A stretch of 36,268 nucleotides of DNA. Source: Paraburkholderia tagetis (GTDB lineage Bacteria > Pseudomonadota > Gammaproteobacteria > Burkholderiales > Burkholderiaceae). How positions within the stretch are numbered: the first letter of the stretch is position 1; each line of letters opens with the position of its first letter. Positions 15,835 to 24,275 of the stretch are shown piece after piece. Under the pieces are notes generated by a model, which was not told the origin of the DNA, did not search any database, and worked only from the letters and a program-made list of their open reading frames with translations. The DNA lies in NCBI RefSeq assembly GCF_022213065.1, contig NZ_JAKLJA010000058.1:1-36268 (forward strand), read 5' to 3'. A program made the translations under genes and the position numbers.

Positions 15835-17007
15835 TTACGCATCGCTTACCTGTCCCATGGCGCGGGCAAGCGCAAGCCGTTTTTCAAGGGCCTCGTATAG
15901 AGCGCGCACGCCGAATCGCCAAGGCGCGATTTCGGTTGACGACTGCACGGTGTTGACAAGTGCACCGAGCTCCGGCGTTGCAATCGTCACCTTGTCCCCG
16001 AGGTGATGCGTGAAGCCGCTGCCCGGAGCTTGCCGATCTTCAATCGGAGAGAACATCGTGCCGAGAAACAACATGAAGCCGTCGGGATACTGGTGATGTG
16101 GGCCGGCAGTCTGGGCGACGAGTTCCTCTGGGTCACGGCTGATCTCGCGCATGTGGCTCACGCCTTCGAGAATGAATCCGTCGTCCGCGCCTTCTATCCT
16201 GAGCGACACGCTGGCCGCCCGCACCGAGTCCATCGTGAAGCGATCATCGAACAAGCGGATAAAAGGACCGATCGCGCATGAGCCGTTGTTGTCTTTCGCT
16301 TTGCCGAGCAGCAACGCACTGCGGCCCTCGATGTCGCGCAGATTGACGTCGTTGCCAAGGGTTGCGCCGACGATCGTTCCGCGGCTGTTTACCGCCAGAA
16401 CGATTTCCGGTTCGGGATTGTTCCAGTGGGAGGCCGGGTGAAGCCCGACGTCCGCGCCATAGCCGACTGCCGACATCGGTTGAGACTTGGTGAACACCTC
16501 TGCGTCAGGTCCAATGCCGACCTCCATATATTGCGACCATGCGCCGCGCCGTTCCAGTTCCCGCTTCAGACTGTCGGCAACTGGCGTGCCGGGGCGAATT
16601 CTGGAGAGATCAGTGCCAATCAGTTGCGCGATCGTCGCGCGCACCGTGTCGGCTTGCGTCGCGTCGCCGGCAGCCTGTTCTTCGATGACCCGTTCGAGCA
16701 AGCTCACCGCAAAGGTCACGCCACATGCCTTGATAGCCTGAAGATCGCATGGCGCGAGCAATGCCTGGCCGATGTTCTCGACGGGACCGAGCGCCTCGCC
16801 CTCGACGTGACGCACAAACTCCAATAGGTCCACCCGCTCGAACAGATCGGAGGTTGTCGGCGCCGAGGCCGTGATGTCGTAGACCTGACCGGCACGAACA
16901 ACGACGACCGACGGCCCGTCTATCGGCGCGTTTCGCCAGATGCGTCCGACCAGCAAGGCATCGGGTAGGTCAGCAGGTACGAAATGCGGAAGATCGTTCG
17001 ATATCAT
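15835..17007 (-). CDS. FAH-family 2-keto-3-deoxy sugar acid dehydratase (XylX-like)
   Basis: A 390-residue fumarylacetoacetate-hydrolase-fold protein. It closely resembles, from memory, the 2-keto-3-deoxy-D-xylonate/arabonate dehydratase of Caulobacter (XylX). Shared landmarks are KACGVTFAVSLLERVIEE (about 93-110), WSQYMEVGIGPDAEVFTK (about 155-172), WNNPEPEIVL with metal-binding Glu (about 194-203), LGNDVNLRDIEGRSALLLGK, KDNNGSCAIGPF and HQYPDGFMLFLGTMF. Such enzymes make 2,5-dioxopentanoate from 2-keto-3-deoxy-pentonates; the exact sugar acid here is not decided. It lies 46 bp after the GH88 gene and is probably co-transcribed. The aldehyde dehydrogenase that would finish the pathway is not adjacent. 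Confidence 0.85.
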   Translation of the reverse strand: MISNDLPHFVPADLPDALLVGRIWRNAPIDGPSVVVVRAGQVYDITASAPTTSDLFERVDLLEFVRHVEGEALGPVENIGQALLAPCDLQAIKACGVTFAVSLLERVIEEQAAGDATQADTVRATIAQLIGTDLSRIRPGTPVADSLKRELERRGAWSQYMEVGIGPDAEVFTKSQPMSAVGYGADVGLHPASHWNNPEPEIVLAVNSRGTIVGATLGNDVNLRDIEGRSALLLGKAKDNNGSCAIGPFIRLFDDRFTMDSVRAASVSLRIEGADDGFILEGVSHMREISRDPEELVAQTAGPHHQYPDGFMLFLGTMFSPIEDRQAPGSGFTHHLGDKVTIATPELGALVNTVQSSTEIAPWRFGVRALYEALEKRLALARAMGQVSDA

Positions 17008-17053
17008 GGTCGGACTGGCTAGCGAGGGTTCGGAACCGCGAGGGAGGGGCGCT

Positions 17054-18274
17054 TCAGGCGAGCGATACGCGTTGCGTGCCGGGCCGAAGCTTGCTTGGCA
17101 ACATCACGCGACTCAGCGCTTCGGCGAAGAAGAAATCGCCGAACATCGTCGCGCCGTCGACGCCTTCATTGTGCGGCTTCGAATAGCAGGAATTTCTCAG
17201 GAGTCCGCGCTGCGCAGGTTCGTAGGCAAACTCGTCACGACATAGAGCTTCGAGCATCGCAAGTCCGTGTTCTCGCCAGTGAACCGCTCCGGCAGGATCG
17301 GGATGCAGACGGCCCATCTCGATCAGCGCTGAAGCCATCACCGCTGCTGCGGCCGTGTCCTTGATTTCCGCGTCCGCGCCAGTGGCGTCGAAATCCCACG
17401 GTGGCACCAGACGTCCATCGAGCCGGCGCAGATAGTACGCCGCCAGGCGCCCTGCAAGATCCAGCCAGACGCGCTTGCCGGTTTCACGCGCCGTGTTCAC
17501 GTAGCCATAGACGGCCCACGCCTGGCCCCGGCTCCACGCCGATTCATCGAATGCGCCCTGAAACGTGTAGCCGCGCCGGCGCACACCGGTGGTTACGTCG
17601 TATTCGACCGCGTGATAAGTCGAATCGTCCGGGCGGATAAACGCCTTCGCGGTCATGACGGAATGCGCTTCGGCGGCGAGGCGATAACTGCCGTCCCCGG
17701 AATAGTTCGCCGCCCAGTAAAGCAACGATAGATTAGCCATCGTGTCGATGGCTGAAGCGCTGCGTCCGCGCGGATCGTCGAGCGGGCCCCAGGAGGCGAG
17801 ATAGGCGCCACTGTGCGTGGTGACGAGACGGGCGCGCAATTTGTCCGCGGCTTCCAGTGCAATTTGCGCGTACCACGGGTCGCGGGTGATTTCATAACCG
17901 GGGACGGCGCTGCTGTCGAAGATGAAGCCAATGTCGTGCGTGTTAGGGTCCTGCGCGCGCTGCGCGACGAGGCGCATGCGCTCGCGGGCCCACAACAGGT
18001 ATTTGTCCTCGCCGGTGTGCAAATACGACGTCAGCAGAAGTCCGACCCAGAAGCCGCAAAACCAGTTGCCGTGGCTCCAGGCTGAACCGCTGTAGCCTGC
18101 GGACAGCGACGCGGGGAGCAGCACCCACTTTCCATCCGTCGCCGTGATCTGAGGGAATTCGACGCCGAGCGTCGGCTCGTCCTCTGCAACTTTGGCCGCC
18201 ATGCGGTCGAGGATACCGGTGAAAAGGGCGGACCGTTCAGAGGACAGCCCTTGATCTTGGTACGAAGCATTCAC
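17054..18274 (-). CDS. Glycoside hydrolase family 88, unsaturated glucuronyl hydrolase
   Basis: A 406-residue enzyme of the alpha6/alpha6-barrel family that removes 4,5-unsaturated uronic acid from oligosaccharides left by polysaccharide lyases, by hydrating the double bond. The two key acids of the family are recognisable: Asp114 in THDIGFIF and Asp177 in AIDTMANLSLLYWA. WSHGNWFCGFWVG (about 66-78) and DESAWSRGQAW (about 243-253) are further family motifs. There is no signal peptide, so it acts in the cytoplasm on imported oligosaccharides or glycosides. No polysaccharide lyase is in the window. A well-formed AraC-type promoter lies upstream (18326-18384), and the XylX-like dehydratase follows. 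Confidence 0.92.
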   Translation of the reverse strand: MNASYQDQGLSSERSALFTGILDRMAAKVAEDEPTLGVEFPQITATDGKWVLLPASLSAGYSGSAWSHGNWFCGFWVGLLLTSYLHTGEDKYLLWARERMRLVAQRAQDPNTHDIGFIFDSSAVPGYEITRDPWYAQIALEAADKLRARLVTTHSGAYLASWGPLDDPRGRSASAIDTMANLSLLYWAANYSGDGSYRLAAEAHSVMTAKAFIRPDDSTYHAVEYDVTTGVRRRGYTFQGAFDESAWSRGQAWAVYGYVNTARETGKRVWLDLAGRLAAYYLRRLDGRLVPPWDFDATGADAEIKDTAAAAVMASALIEMGRLHPDPAGAVHWREHGLAMLEALCRDEFAYEPAQRGLLRNSCYSKPHNEGVDGATMFGDFFFAEALSRVMLPSKLRPGTQRVSLA

Positions 18275-18325
18275 GCCTTTGTCTCCTGATTACTTTCACG
18301 TTTCCCGAGTGACGGGGACACGCAG

Positions 18326-18384
18326 ATTCTAGGAGTGCGGCGGTTCCGGCAGTTAGGACGAAGTGTGGCTTATGTTGGACTTTT
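18326..18384 (-). promoter_or_regulatory. AraC-type activator site and promoter of GH88 (box 1)
   Basis: Read toward GH88: AAAAGTCCA (18384-18376), 17 nt, TCCTAAC (18358-18352), 20 nt, TAGAAT (18331-18326). The GGAC half-sites repeat directly 21 bp apart, two helical turns, as AraC proteins require. The proximal half overlaps the -35 position. Identical geometry occurs at 22884-22942 and 23104-23162. The leader would be about 45 nt. Confidence 0.75.
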
Positions 18385-18417
18385 CTGCTTGCACCGGACG
18401 TCTGTCGTGCCACAGCT

Positions 18418-19338
18418 TCAGATGCTCAGTTTTTCCAGGCTGCGGCGGAAGTCGATGGGCGAGCGGCCCGTATGCTTGCGAAAACATCGGCTGAAGTAGG
18501 CCGGGTCGTCGAAGGCAAGCTGTGTTGCGATCTCAGCCACATTGACCTCGGAATGCAGCAACAGACGCTTCGCTTCCAGCATCACGCGTTCACGAATCAG
18601 CTTGGCCGCGGTGCTGCCGAGCGCCTGGCGGGTTGCATCGTTCAATGCGCGTTCCGTGACGTTCAGCAGGCATGCGTAGCGGGCGACGTCGTGGATCGTG
18701 GCGAAATGTTTTTCCAGCAGGCTCTTGAAGCGTCGCGACAACAGCACGCTACGCGACGAATTGACCTCGGTGACGGCGTCGCCGCCCAGGCGCGCGGACT
18801 TGATGAGCAGAACCCGCAGATACGACCAGATCACCTCCTCGTAGCCGGCCTCTTCACCCTGATATTCCGCGTTGATTCCATCCAGCACGCGACGAAGGTC
18901 CTGAGCCTGTGCGTCGCTCATATAAACCGTGTTCGAAATTCGCTCGAAATCGTAGACGGGAATCTCAGTCTGCGAATGGCGGTTCTGCACCTTGAACGCG
19001 AAAAACTCGGACGAGAAACTGATCGCGTGCCCGACGGTGTCTTCGGACAACGCGAAATCGTGGATCTGGCCAGGGGCCATGAAAAACAGCGTATTGGGCC
19101 GTACCTCGTAGCGAATCGAGTCGATGATGTGGTGACCGCTACCCGACTCGACCCAGACGATGTGATAGAACTCGTGCCGATGAGGATACGGCAACGTCGA
19201 TTTCATATCTTCGAGAGGCGCGAGATGAAAATCAATTGACTTGATTCGCGACCCATACTCGTAGTGAGCGATCTTGAAGACCGGCAACTCACAACCACAA
19301 CCGCTAGGCATCTGATTTGTCTCCTGCATCCAGCGCAT
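18418..19338 (-). CDS. AraC-family transcription activator
   Basis: A 306-residue regulator. The N-terminal cupin sensor includes PYPHRHEFYHIVWVESGSG (about 51-69) and FFMAPGQIHDF. The C-terminal double helix-turn-helix runs from about residue 205, with VNVAEIATQLAFDDPAYFSRCF RKHTGRSPIDFRR, the classic AraC second motif, at the end. Architecture resembles sugar-sensing members. It sits between GH88 and the MaoC-led operon on the same strand. The three matching operator boxes at 18352, 22910 and 23104 flank this gene and the operons around it, so it is the obvious candidate for binding them. No box was seen in front of its own start. Confidence 0.93.
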   Translation of the reverse strand: MRWMQETNQMPSGCGCELPVFKIAHYEYGSRIKSIDFHLAPLEDMKSTLPYPHRHEFYHIVWVESGSGHHIIDSIRYEVRPNTLFFMAPGQIHDFALSEDTVGHAISFSSEFFAFKVQNRHSQTEIPVYDFERISNTVYMSDAQAQDLRRVLDGINAEYQGEEAGYEEVIWSYLRVLLIKSARLGGDAVTEVNSSRSVLLSRRFKSLLEKHFATIHDVARYACLLNVTERALNDATRQALGSTAAKLIRERVMLEAKRLLLHSEVNVAEIATQLAFDDPAYFSRCFRKHTGRSPIDFRRSLEKLSI

Positions 19339-19512
19339 TTCTCAGGCTCGCTTAGCCAGTTGCCCCCCGGCTAAGTCAAGCCCGCTGTCTCTCCTTCGTC
19401 GGGTCGACACCGAAAATAGTTCAATTTTAAATAGCAAAGCGGCGTGACGGCTGTTGTCGAAAACCCGCACAGTTTCGGCCGCGCGTGCTGATTGTCAGCT
19501 CATTATGTCAGT

Positions 19513-19956
19513 TCATTGGAGACGCAATTCCTTCAGCGCCGACAGTCCGGTCAGCACCGGCTTGCCGTCCTGATTGCGAACCATCGTGTCCATCACGAGG
19601 ATGCGCTTGGCCGGTTTCTTCTCGACTACGGTGACATGGATTTTGATCGTATCGTCGATGAAGACCGGTCCGAGAAAGCGCAACTCCTGCCCGACGTAGA
19701 CGAAGCCGGGACCGGTCAACCCGGTATGCGTCGTCGACACCAATGCCGCGGTCAGCAGGCCGTGCGCCACGCGCTGGCCGAATGGCGTGCGTGCCGCGAA
19801 GTGCGGATCCATGTGCAACGGATTCAGGTCACCCGACAGATGGCCGAAAGCGTTCACGTCACTTTCCGCAATGGTATGCACGAGGATCTGGCAGCGGCCA
19901 ATCGCGATGTCGTCAAAGCGCAGCATCTCCCGGCTCTGATTCAGATGCTTGTTCAT
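19513..19956 (-). CDS. MaoC-like (R)-enoyl-CoA hydratase
   Basis: A 147-residue hot-dog-fold protein that adds or removes water at a CoA thioester double bond. The catalytic pair is Asp43 and His48 in SGDLNPLHMDPHFA, followed by the typical GQRVAHGLLTAALVS. Its ATG overlaps the stop of the CaiB gene by 4 bp (ATGA), so it is translationally coupled and last in the operon MaoC, acyl-CoA dehydrogenase, CaiB, MaoC. The natural substrate is unknown. Confidence 0.9.
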   Translation of the reverse strand: MNKHLNQSREMLRFDDIAIGRCQILVHTIAESDVNAFGHLSGDLNPLHMDPHFAARTPFGQRVAHGLLTAALVSTTHTGLTGPGFVYVGQELRFLGPVFIDDTIKIHVTVVEKKPAKRILVMDTMVRNQDGKPVLTGLSALKELRLQ

Positions 19957-21146
19957 GCGGTTCTCCGCTCGGTCAGCGCTGTGCCGGCTTCGACCAGCGT
20001 ATCGATTTCGTGCGGCTCGTAGCCCAGTTCGGCAAGCACCTCGCGGGTGTGCTCGCCCTGGCGCGGCGGCTGACGGGTGAGCGGTGGTGCTGCGCCGTCG
20101 TATCGAACCGGATGCGCGAGCAAGCGAACCGGCCCGGCCTGCGGATGGTCGACCTCCATGATGATGCGGTTGTGCGCCACTTGCGGGTCGGCCTCGACCT
20201 GATCGTATTCGTTGACGGGCGCGTACCAGATGTCGTGCTCGTCGAAGATCGTCATCCAGTCGGCCGTCGTGCGCGTGGTCAGCGCGTCGTACACGATACG
20301 GTTCAATTCGTCGCGGCGGCGCACATTGTCCTTTGGGTGCGAAAACCCGGCGAGCGTGGGCTGAGACAAGGCCGCCGCCAGCTTTTCAGTGGGCGTCAGC
20401 GAAACGGCGATCCAGCCGTCCAGAGTCCGGTATATCCCGTAGGGCGCCGGATGGAACCGGCTGCCGGTCGGCGGGTTTGTGCGCGGCCAGAGTGGCCCCT
20501 TGTTCAGGTAGTAGGTGAACGGCTCGATCTGAAGATCGAGCGCCGCGTTGAGCAGATTGCTTTCGACCAGCGTGCCTTTGCCGGTACGTTCACGCGCCTG
20601 CAGGGCCGCGACGACGCCGAAGGCTGCCAACGCTGCCGCGTGCTGGTCGACGATCGCGGATCCGACTGGCGTGGGCGGGGAGTCGGCGTCGCCGGAGAGC
20701 ATCGTCATGCCGCTGATGGCCTGCAGCAGCAGGTCCTGCCCTGGCCGCTTGAGATATGGCCCCGATGACCCGTAGCCGGTGCACGAACAGTACACGAGCC
20801 TCGGATTGATCTCGCGGACATCGTCGAAGCCGAAGCCCATGCGCTGCAGGACGCCTGGGCGGTAGTTTTCGATCAGGACATCGGTTTCCTTGATCAGCCG
20901 CCAGACAATCTCTCTCGCGCGCTCGTCGCGCAGATCCAGCGAGATGCTGCGCTGATTGCGGTTGCCGAGCAGGAAAAACATGCTCACACCTTCGACATAC
21001 GCATCGAAGCCGGTCCAGTTGCGCTCGAACGCGCCGCCCGGCGGTTCGATCTTGATCACGTCCGCGCCGACATCGGCCAACATCTGCACGGCAGCGGGGC
21101 CCTGTAAGAAGTGAGTAAAACTTAGTACTTTGATGCCTTCCAGCAT
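19953..21146 (-). CDS. CaiB/BaiF family CoA-transferase (first of three)
   Basis: A 397-residue class III CoA-transferase that moves CoA between two acids through an aspartyl-CoA intermediate. The catalytic Asp is Asp167 in SAIVDQHAAALAA. Supporting motifs are ADVGADVIKIEPPGG (about 24-38), LDLRDERAREI, ENYRPGVLQRMG and the YGSSGPYLKRPGQDLLLQA loop. It lies 44 bp after the acyl-CoA dehydrogenase in the same operon. It would activate the organic acid that the dehydrogenase and MaoC proteins then process. It is a relative, in the same branch, of the CaiB protein encoded at 27188; the two occur in divergent operons with matching operators. Confidence 0.93.
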   Translation of the reverse strand: MLEGIKVLSFTHFLQGPAAVQMLADVGADVIKIEPPGGAFERNWTGFDAYVEGVSMFFLLGNRNQRSISLDLRDERAREIVWRLIKETDVLIENYRPGVLQRMGFGFDDVREINPRLVYCSCTGYGSSGPYLKRPGQDLLLQAISGMTMLSGDADSPPTPVGSAIVDQHAAALAAFGVVAALQARERTGKGTLVESNLLNAALDLQIEPFTYYLNKGPLWPRTNPPTGSRFHPAPYGIYRTLDGWIAVSLTPTEKLAAALSQPTLAGFSHPKDNVRRRDELNRIVYDALTTRTTADWMTIFDEHDIWYAPVNEYDQVEADPQVAHNRIIMEVDHPQAGPVRLLAHPVRYDGAAPPLTRQPPRQGEHTREVLAELGYEPHEIDTLVEAGTALTERRTA

Positions 21147-21190
21147 GACTCGTCTCCTGAGCGCGTGTTCATATCTGTTTGACTGATCGC

Positions 21191-22336
21191 TCAGGCAAGC
21201 AGGTTCCGCGAAATGATCATCCTTTGAATCTCCGAGGTCCCCTCGACGATCTCCAGCACCTTGGCGTCGCCGAATGCGCGCGACACGGGGTACTCGCTCA
21301 TCACGCCGTAGCCGCCATGTATTTGCAACGCCTGATGGGCCGCCTCCATCGCGCGCTCGGTGGCGAAGAGCTTGGCCATCGACGCCTGTTGATCGAAGCG
21401 AACGCCCGCATCTTTCTGCGCGGCGGCATCGTAGAGCATCAGCCGCGCGGCGTGCGCGTGGGCCGCCATGTCGGCGATCTTGAACTGCAGCGCCTGGAAC
21501 TCGGCGATCGGCTTGCCGAATGCGCGCCGCTCCTTCATGTACGCGATCGACCGATCCAGTGACCCCTGCAGGATGCCTAGCGCGAGCGCGCCGATCAGGA
21601 TTCGGCCCGTGCTGATCTGGGCGAGCGTCTGTCGCAAGCCCGCACCGCGTTCGCCGAGCAGGTTGGCCGCCGGAATCGCGCAGCGCTCGAAGAACAACTC
21701 GTAGGTGCTCGATGCGCGCCAGCCGATCTTGCGCAGTTTGCGTCCGTAGCTGAAACCGGGGGTGCCGTTGGGCACGATGAAGCTGGAAATTTCCTTGCGG
21801 CCGTCTGGGCGCGTGCCCGTTACCGCGGCGATGACGACCGGTCCGGTCACTTCCGTGCCGGAGTTGCTAATGAAGGTCTTTGATCCATCGATGATCCATC
21901 GGTCGCCTTCCAGCGTCGCACGCGTCGCGATGTTAGCCGCGTCGGAGCCCGCGTTGGGCTCCGATAATCCGATCGCGCCGACCTTGCGGCCGTCGAGGAT
22001 AGGGCGCAAATAGAGGTCCTTTTGCTCACCGGTGCCATAGTTGGAGAGCAGGCTCGCGACCGTCGAATTGGCCATCAGCGAGTTGGCGATTGCGCAATCC
22101 ACCCGTGCGAGTTCTTCCAGCACGATCACATAGGAAAGCCATTCGCCACCGCCGCCACCCCAACTCTCCGGATAGGGCAGGCCGGCGAAGCCGAGCTCGC
22201 CGGCACGCTTCCAGATGTCGTAAGGAAAGGCTTCGGCTTCCCAAAGCTCTTCCGAGACAGGAGCAATTTCGTTTTCCGCGAAACGGCGTACGGCGTCTCG
22301 TATCGCGGTGTGTTGTTCGTTTAACCAATGCGGCAT
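21191..22336 (-). CDS. Acyl-CoA dehydrogenase
   Basis: A 381-residue FAD enzyme that makes an alpha,beta double bond in an acyl-CoA, passing electrons to ETF. Family landmarks are GAIGLSEPNAGSDAANI (FAD/substrate loop, about 120-136), TFISNSG, and the catalytic Glu348 in GGYGVMSEYPVSR followed by EIVEGTSEIQRMIISR. Length and residues are complete, so it should be active. It is second in the operon, 47 bp after the MaoC gene. Chain length or branching preference cannot be read from the sequence. Confidence 0.94.
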   Translation of the reverse strand: MPHWLNEQHTAIRDAVRRFAENEIAPVSEELWEAEAFPYDIWKRAGELGFAGLPYPESWGGGGGEWLSYVIVLEELARVDCAIANSLMANSTVASLLSNYGTGEQKDLYLRPILDGRKVGAIGLSEPNAGSDAANIATRATLEGDRWIIDGSKTFISNSGTEVTGPVVIAAVTGTRPDGRKEISSFIVPNGTPGFSYGRKLRKIGWRASSTYELFFERCAIPAANLLGERGAGLRQTLAQISTGRILIGALALGILQGSLDRSIAYMKERRAFGKPIAEFQALQFKIADMAAHAHAARLMLYDAAAQKDAGVRFDQQASMAKLFATERAMEAAHQALQIHGGYGVMSEYPVSRAFGDAKVLEIVEGTSEIQRMIISRNLLA

Positions 22337-22383
22337 GTTCGACTCTGTGAAAAGCGGGAGAGATTAAAGGGCAGTGCGCTGGG

Positions 22384-22809
22384 TTACAGCACCTTCAGAT
22401 AGGTATCGCCAGACGCGACCACCGTGCCGTCCTGGCGCGTGACCTCTGCACTGAACACGCATACGTTGCGATCGTCGTCCTTCTCGCGCAGCGTGAGCCG
22501 GGCAGTGACGGTGTCGCCGATAAATACCGGCGCGTTGAACGTGATGTCGTAGCGGTAGGAAACCGCACCAGGGCTCGGCGCCTTTTGCGCCATATAGCCC
22601 ATCACAGTCGATAAGAAGCCGACCGACAGACATCCTTGCGCGATGCGCTTTTCGAAACGCGTGGTTTTGGCGAACTCCTCGTTCAAATGCACGGCATAGA
22701 AATCGCCGACGATCCCGGCGAAGCCGTAGATATCGAATTCGGTTACGGTCTTGGCGAAATCGGCAGTGTCGCCGAGCGCGTAACAATCCATGTGCGGGCG
22801 TTTGGCCAT
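22384..22809 (-). CDS. MaoC-like dehydratase, first gene of the CoA operon
   Basis: A 141-residue MaoC-family hydratase with the catalytic pair Asp36 and His41 in VGDFYAVHLNEEFA, followed by EKRIAQGCLSVGFLSTVMG. I use the ATG at 22809 (MAKRPHMDCYALGD). The upstream in-frame start at 22884 would fall before the predicted transcription start and adds 25 residues that look like untranslated leader. The ribosome site is weak. Two MaoC proteins in one operon suggest two hydration steps or a heteromeric pair. The AraC-type box 2 lies about 100 bp upstream. Confidence 0.88.
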   Translation of the reverse strand: MAKRPHMDCYALGDTADFAKTVTEFDIYGFAGIVGDFYAVHLNEEFAKTTRFEKRIAQGCLSVGFLSTVMGYMAQKAPSPGAVSYRYDITFNAPVFIGDTVTARLTLREKDDDRNVCVFSAEVTRQDGTVVASGDTYLKVL

Positions 22810-22883
22810 GGTGGTTCCGACAGTGAGAGTGGGTTGAGAAGCCGGCCTGTTCCTTGTTGATTGGGGCTGGCGGCCATGACTCA

Positions 22884-22942
22884 AATTTAATCAGCGCGGG
22901 TTGCTGACCGTTAGGACGGTTTGGGGGAATGCTTGGACTTTT
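22884..22942 (-). promoter_or_regulatory. AraC-type activator site and promoter of the MaoC operon (box 2)
   Basis: Read toward MaoC: AAAAGTCCA (22942-22934), 17 nt, TCCTAAC (22916-22910), 20 nt, TAAATT (22889-22884). Both half-sites are identical to box 1, extending to GTTAGGACG on the other strand. Start point near 22877, giving a leader of about 68 nt. Confidence 0.75.
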
Positions 22943-22977
22943 TTGACCGCAGGCACGCAGTGATTGCACTGGTCGGC

Positions 22978-23002
22978 CGATCCGCAAGCGGCCCGCGGAT
23001 CG
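22978..23002. repeat. Inverted repeat between the divergent MaoC and TRAP promoters
   Basis: CGATCCGC (22978-22985) and GCGGATCG (22995-23002) are perfect 8-bp arms around 9 nt. It lies between the two AraC boxes, about 40 bp from one and 100 bp from the other. It may bind a second regulator acting on both operons. The rest of the 421-bp gap (22810-23230) holds no gene. Confidence 0.45.
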
Positions 23003-23103
23003 CCCCAAGTCAGCCCGTAATCAATATCGCCAAGGGTTTTTCCTGTGTGAGTCGGATAAGCCGCCACCCGTCGGTGAAGGGCTTGCTATCGAGGACGCCG
23101 TAA

Positions 23104-23162
23104 AAAAGTACAAGAAATCGGGCGACCAATCCTAACGCCCGTTGCGTGCGCTCACGAATACT
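23104..23162 (+). promoter_or_regulatory. AraC-type activator site and promoter of the TRAP operon (box 3)
   Basis: AAAAGTACA (23104-23112), 17 nt, TCCTAAC (23130-23136), 20 nt, AATACT (23157-23162). The distal half differs from boxes 1 and 2 at one base (A for C). It faces its gene in the same sense as the others do theirs, so in this gap boxes 2 and 3 point away from each other. The leader would be about 62 nt. Confidence 0.72.
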
Positions 23163-23230
23163 TGAAGCGCCTGCAGACGGATCGACCTGACGCGGCGCGA
23201 AGACTACATTCCAGTACGGAAGGAGACGAA

Positions 23231-24262
23231 ATGAAAGCATTCTTGAGCCCGTGCCGCGCATGGCGCGCCATGATGGTGGGTACGCTGGTCGCAGCAGGCC
23301 TCGTTGTCGCAAGCAGTGCCCGTGCCGACGATCCGATCGTCATGAAGCTAGGCCACACCCTCGCGCCGAACAACCACTATCAGCTGACTGCCGAAGTGTT
23401 CGCAAAGGAGGTCGCTCAGCGAACCCACGGCAAGGTGAAGATCGAGATCTTCCCGCAGTCACAGCTCGGCGGCGAAGTGCAGATGGCGCAAGCGCTGCGC
23501 ACTGGCACCCAGGAGCTCATGATTTCAGCACAGGCGCCGATCGGAAACACGATCAAGCAGTGGCAGATCTTCGATATGCCGTATCTCTTCAGCAGCATCG
23601 ACGACGCGAACCGGGTTCTGCAAGGACCGGTCGGCCGCAAGTTTCTCGACATGATGCCGGCGGTCAACATGATCGGGCTGACATGGCTGTCCGTGGGCGA
23701 ACGCAATCTGTTCACGGCCAGGAAGCCGGTCAGCTCGCTCGATGACATGAAGGATCTGAAAGTGCGGGTGATGCAGAGTCGCGGCTATATCGCGGGCTAT
23801 AAAGCACTGGGCGCAAACCCGACGCCGTTGCCTTATAACCAGTTATTTCTGGCTCTTTCCCAAGGCCTGGTCGACGGAGGCGATACGTCACCGGAGCAGT
23901 TCATCCAGGACAAGTTTTCCGACGTCGCGAAGCATTACTACCTGACCCATGTGAACTATTTGCCCGTGGTGCTGGCAATGAGCAAGAGCGCCTGGACGCG
24001 CCTTTCGCTAGACGAGCAGAAGGCGTTTCAGGCGGCTGCCGCCGTCGCCGCGGCCTATGACATCAAAGAATACAAGCACGAGTACGACGACGCGCTAGCA
24101 ACGATGAAGAAGAACGGAACCCAAGTGACTGAAATAGACACTGCGCCGTGGGCCGCAGCAACCGGCAGGGCGCGCGACGGCCTGCTCAGTGACATTCCTG
24201 ATGGCAAGGCGCTTTATCAGGAAATCAAAGCAGCCGACAAGTCCGCTGTCGCTTCGAAATGA
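23231..24262 (+). CDS. TRAP transporter solute-binding protein, DctP family
   Basis: A 343-residue periplasmic protein that captures an organic or sugar acid for the TRAP permease. The signal peptide is clear: KAFLSPCRAWR, a hydrophobic stretch, then SARA before DDPIVMK. The substrate-clamping region reads MKDLKVRVMQSRG, with the conserved Arg, then GANPTPLPYNQLFLALSQGLVDGGD. I use the ATG at 23231 with GGAGACGAA upstream; the earlier frame start at 23162 lies on the predicted -10. It opens the operon TRAP-TRAP-TRAP-ECH-CaiB-flavoprotein. DctP proteins most often bind C4-dicarboxylates, uronates or aromatic acids. Confidence 0.94.
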   Translation: MKAFLSPCRAWRAMMVGTLVAAGLVVASSARADDPIVMKLGHTLAPNNHYQLTAEVFAKEVAQRTHGKVKIEIFPQSQLGGEVQMAQALRTGTQELMISAQAPIGNTIKQWQIFDMPYLFSSIDDANRVLQGPVGRKFLDMMPAVNMIGLTWLSVGERNLFTARKPVSSLDDMKDLKVRVMQSRGYIAGYKALGANPTPLPYNQLFLALSQGLVDGGDTSPEQFIQDKFSDVAKHYYLTHVNYLPVVLAMSKSAWTRLSLDEQKAFQAAAAVAAAYDIKEYKHEYDDALATMKKNGTQVTEIDTAPWAAATGRARDGLLSDIPDGKALYQEIKAADKSAVASK

Positions 24263-24275
24263 AGAGGGGAGCGCC

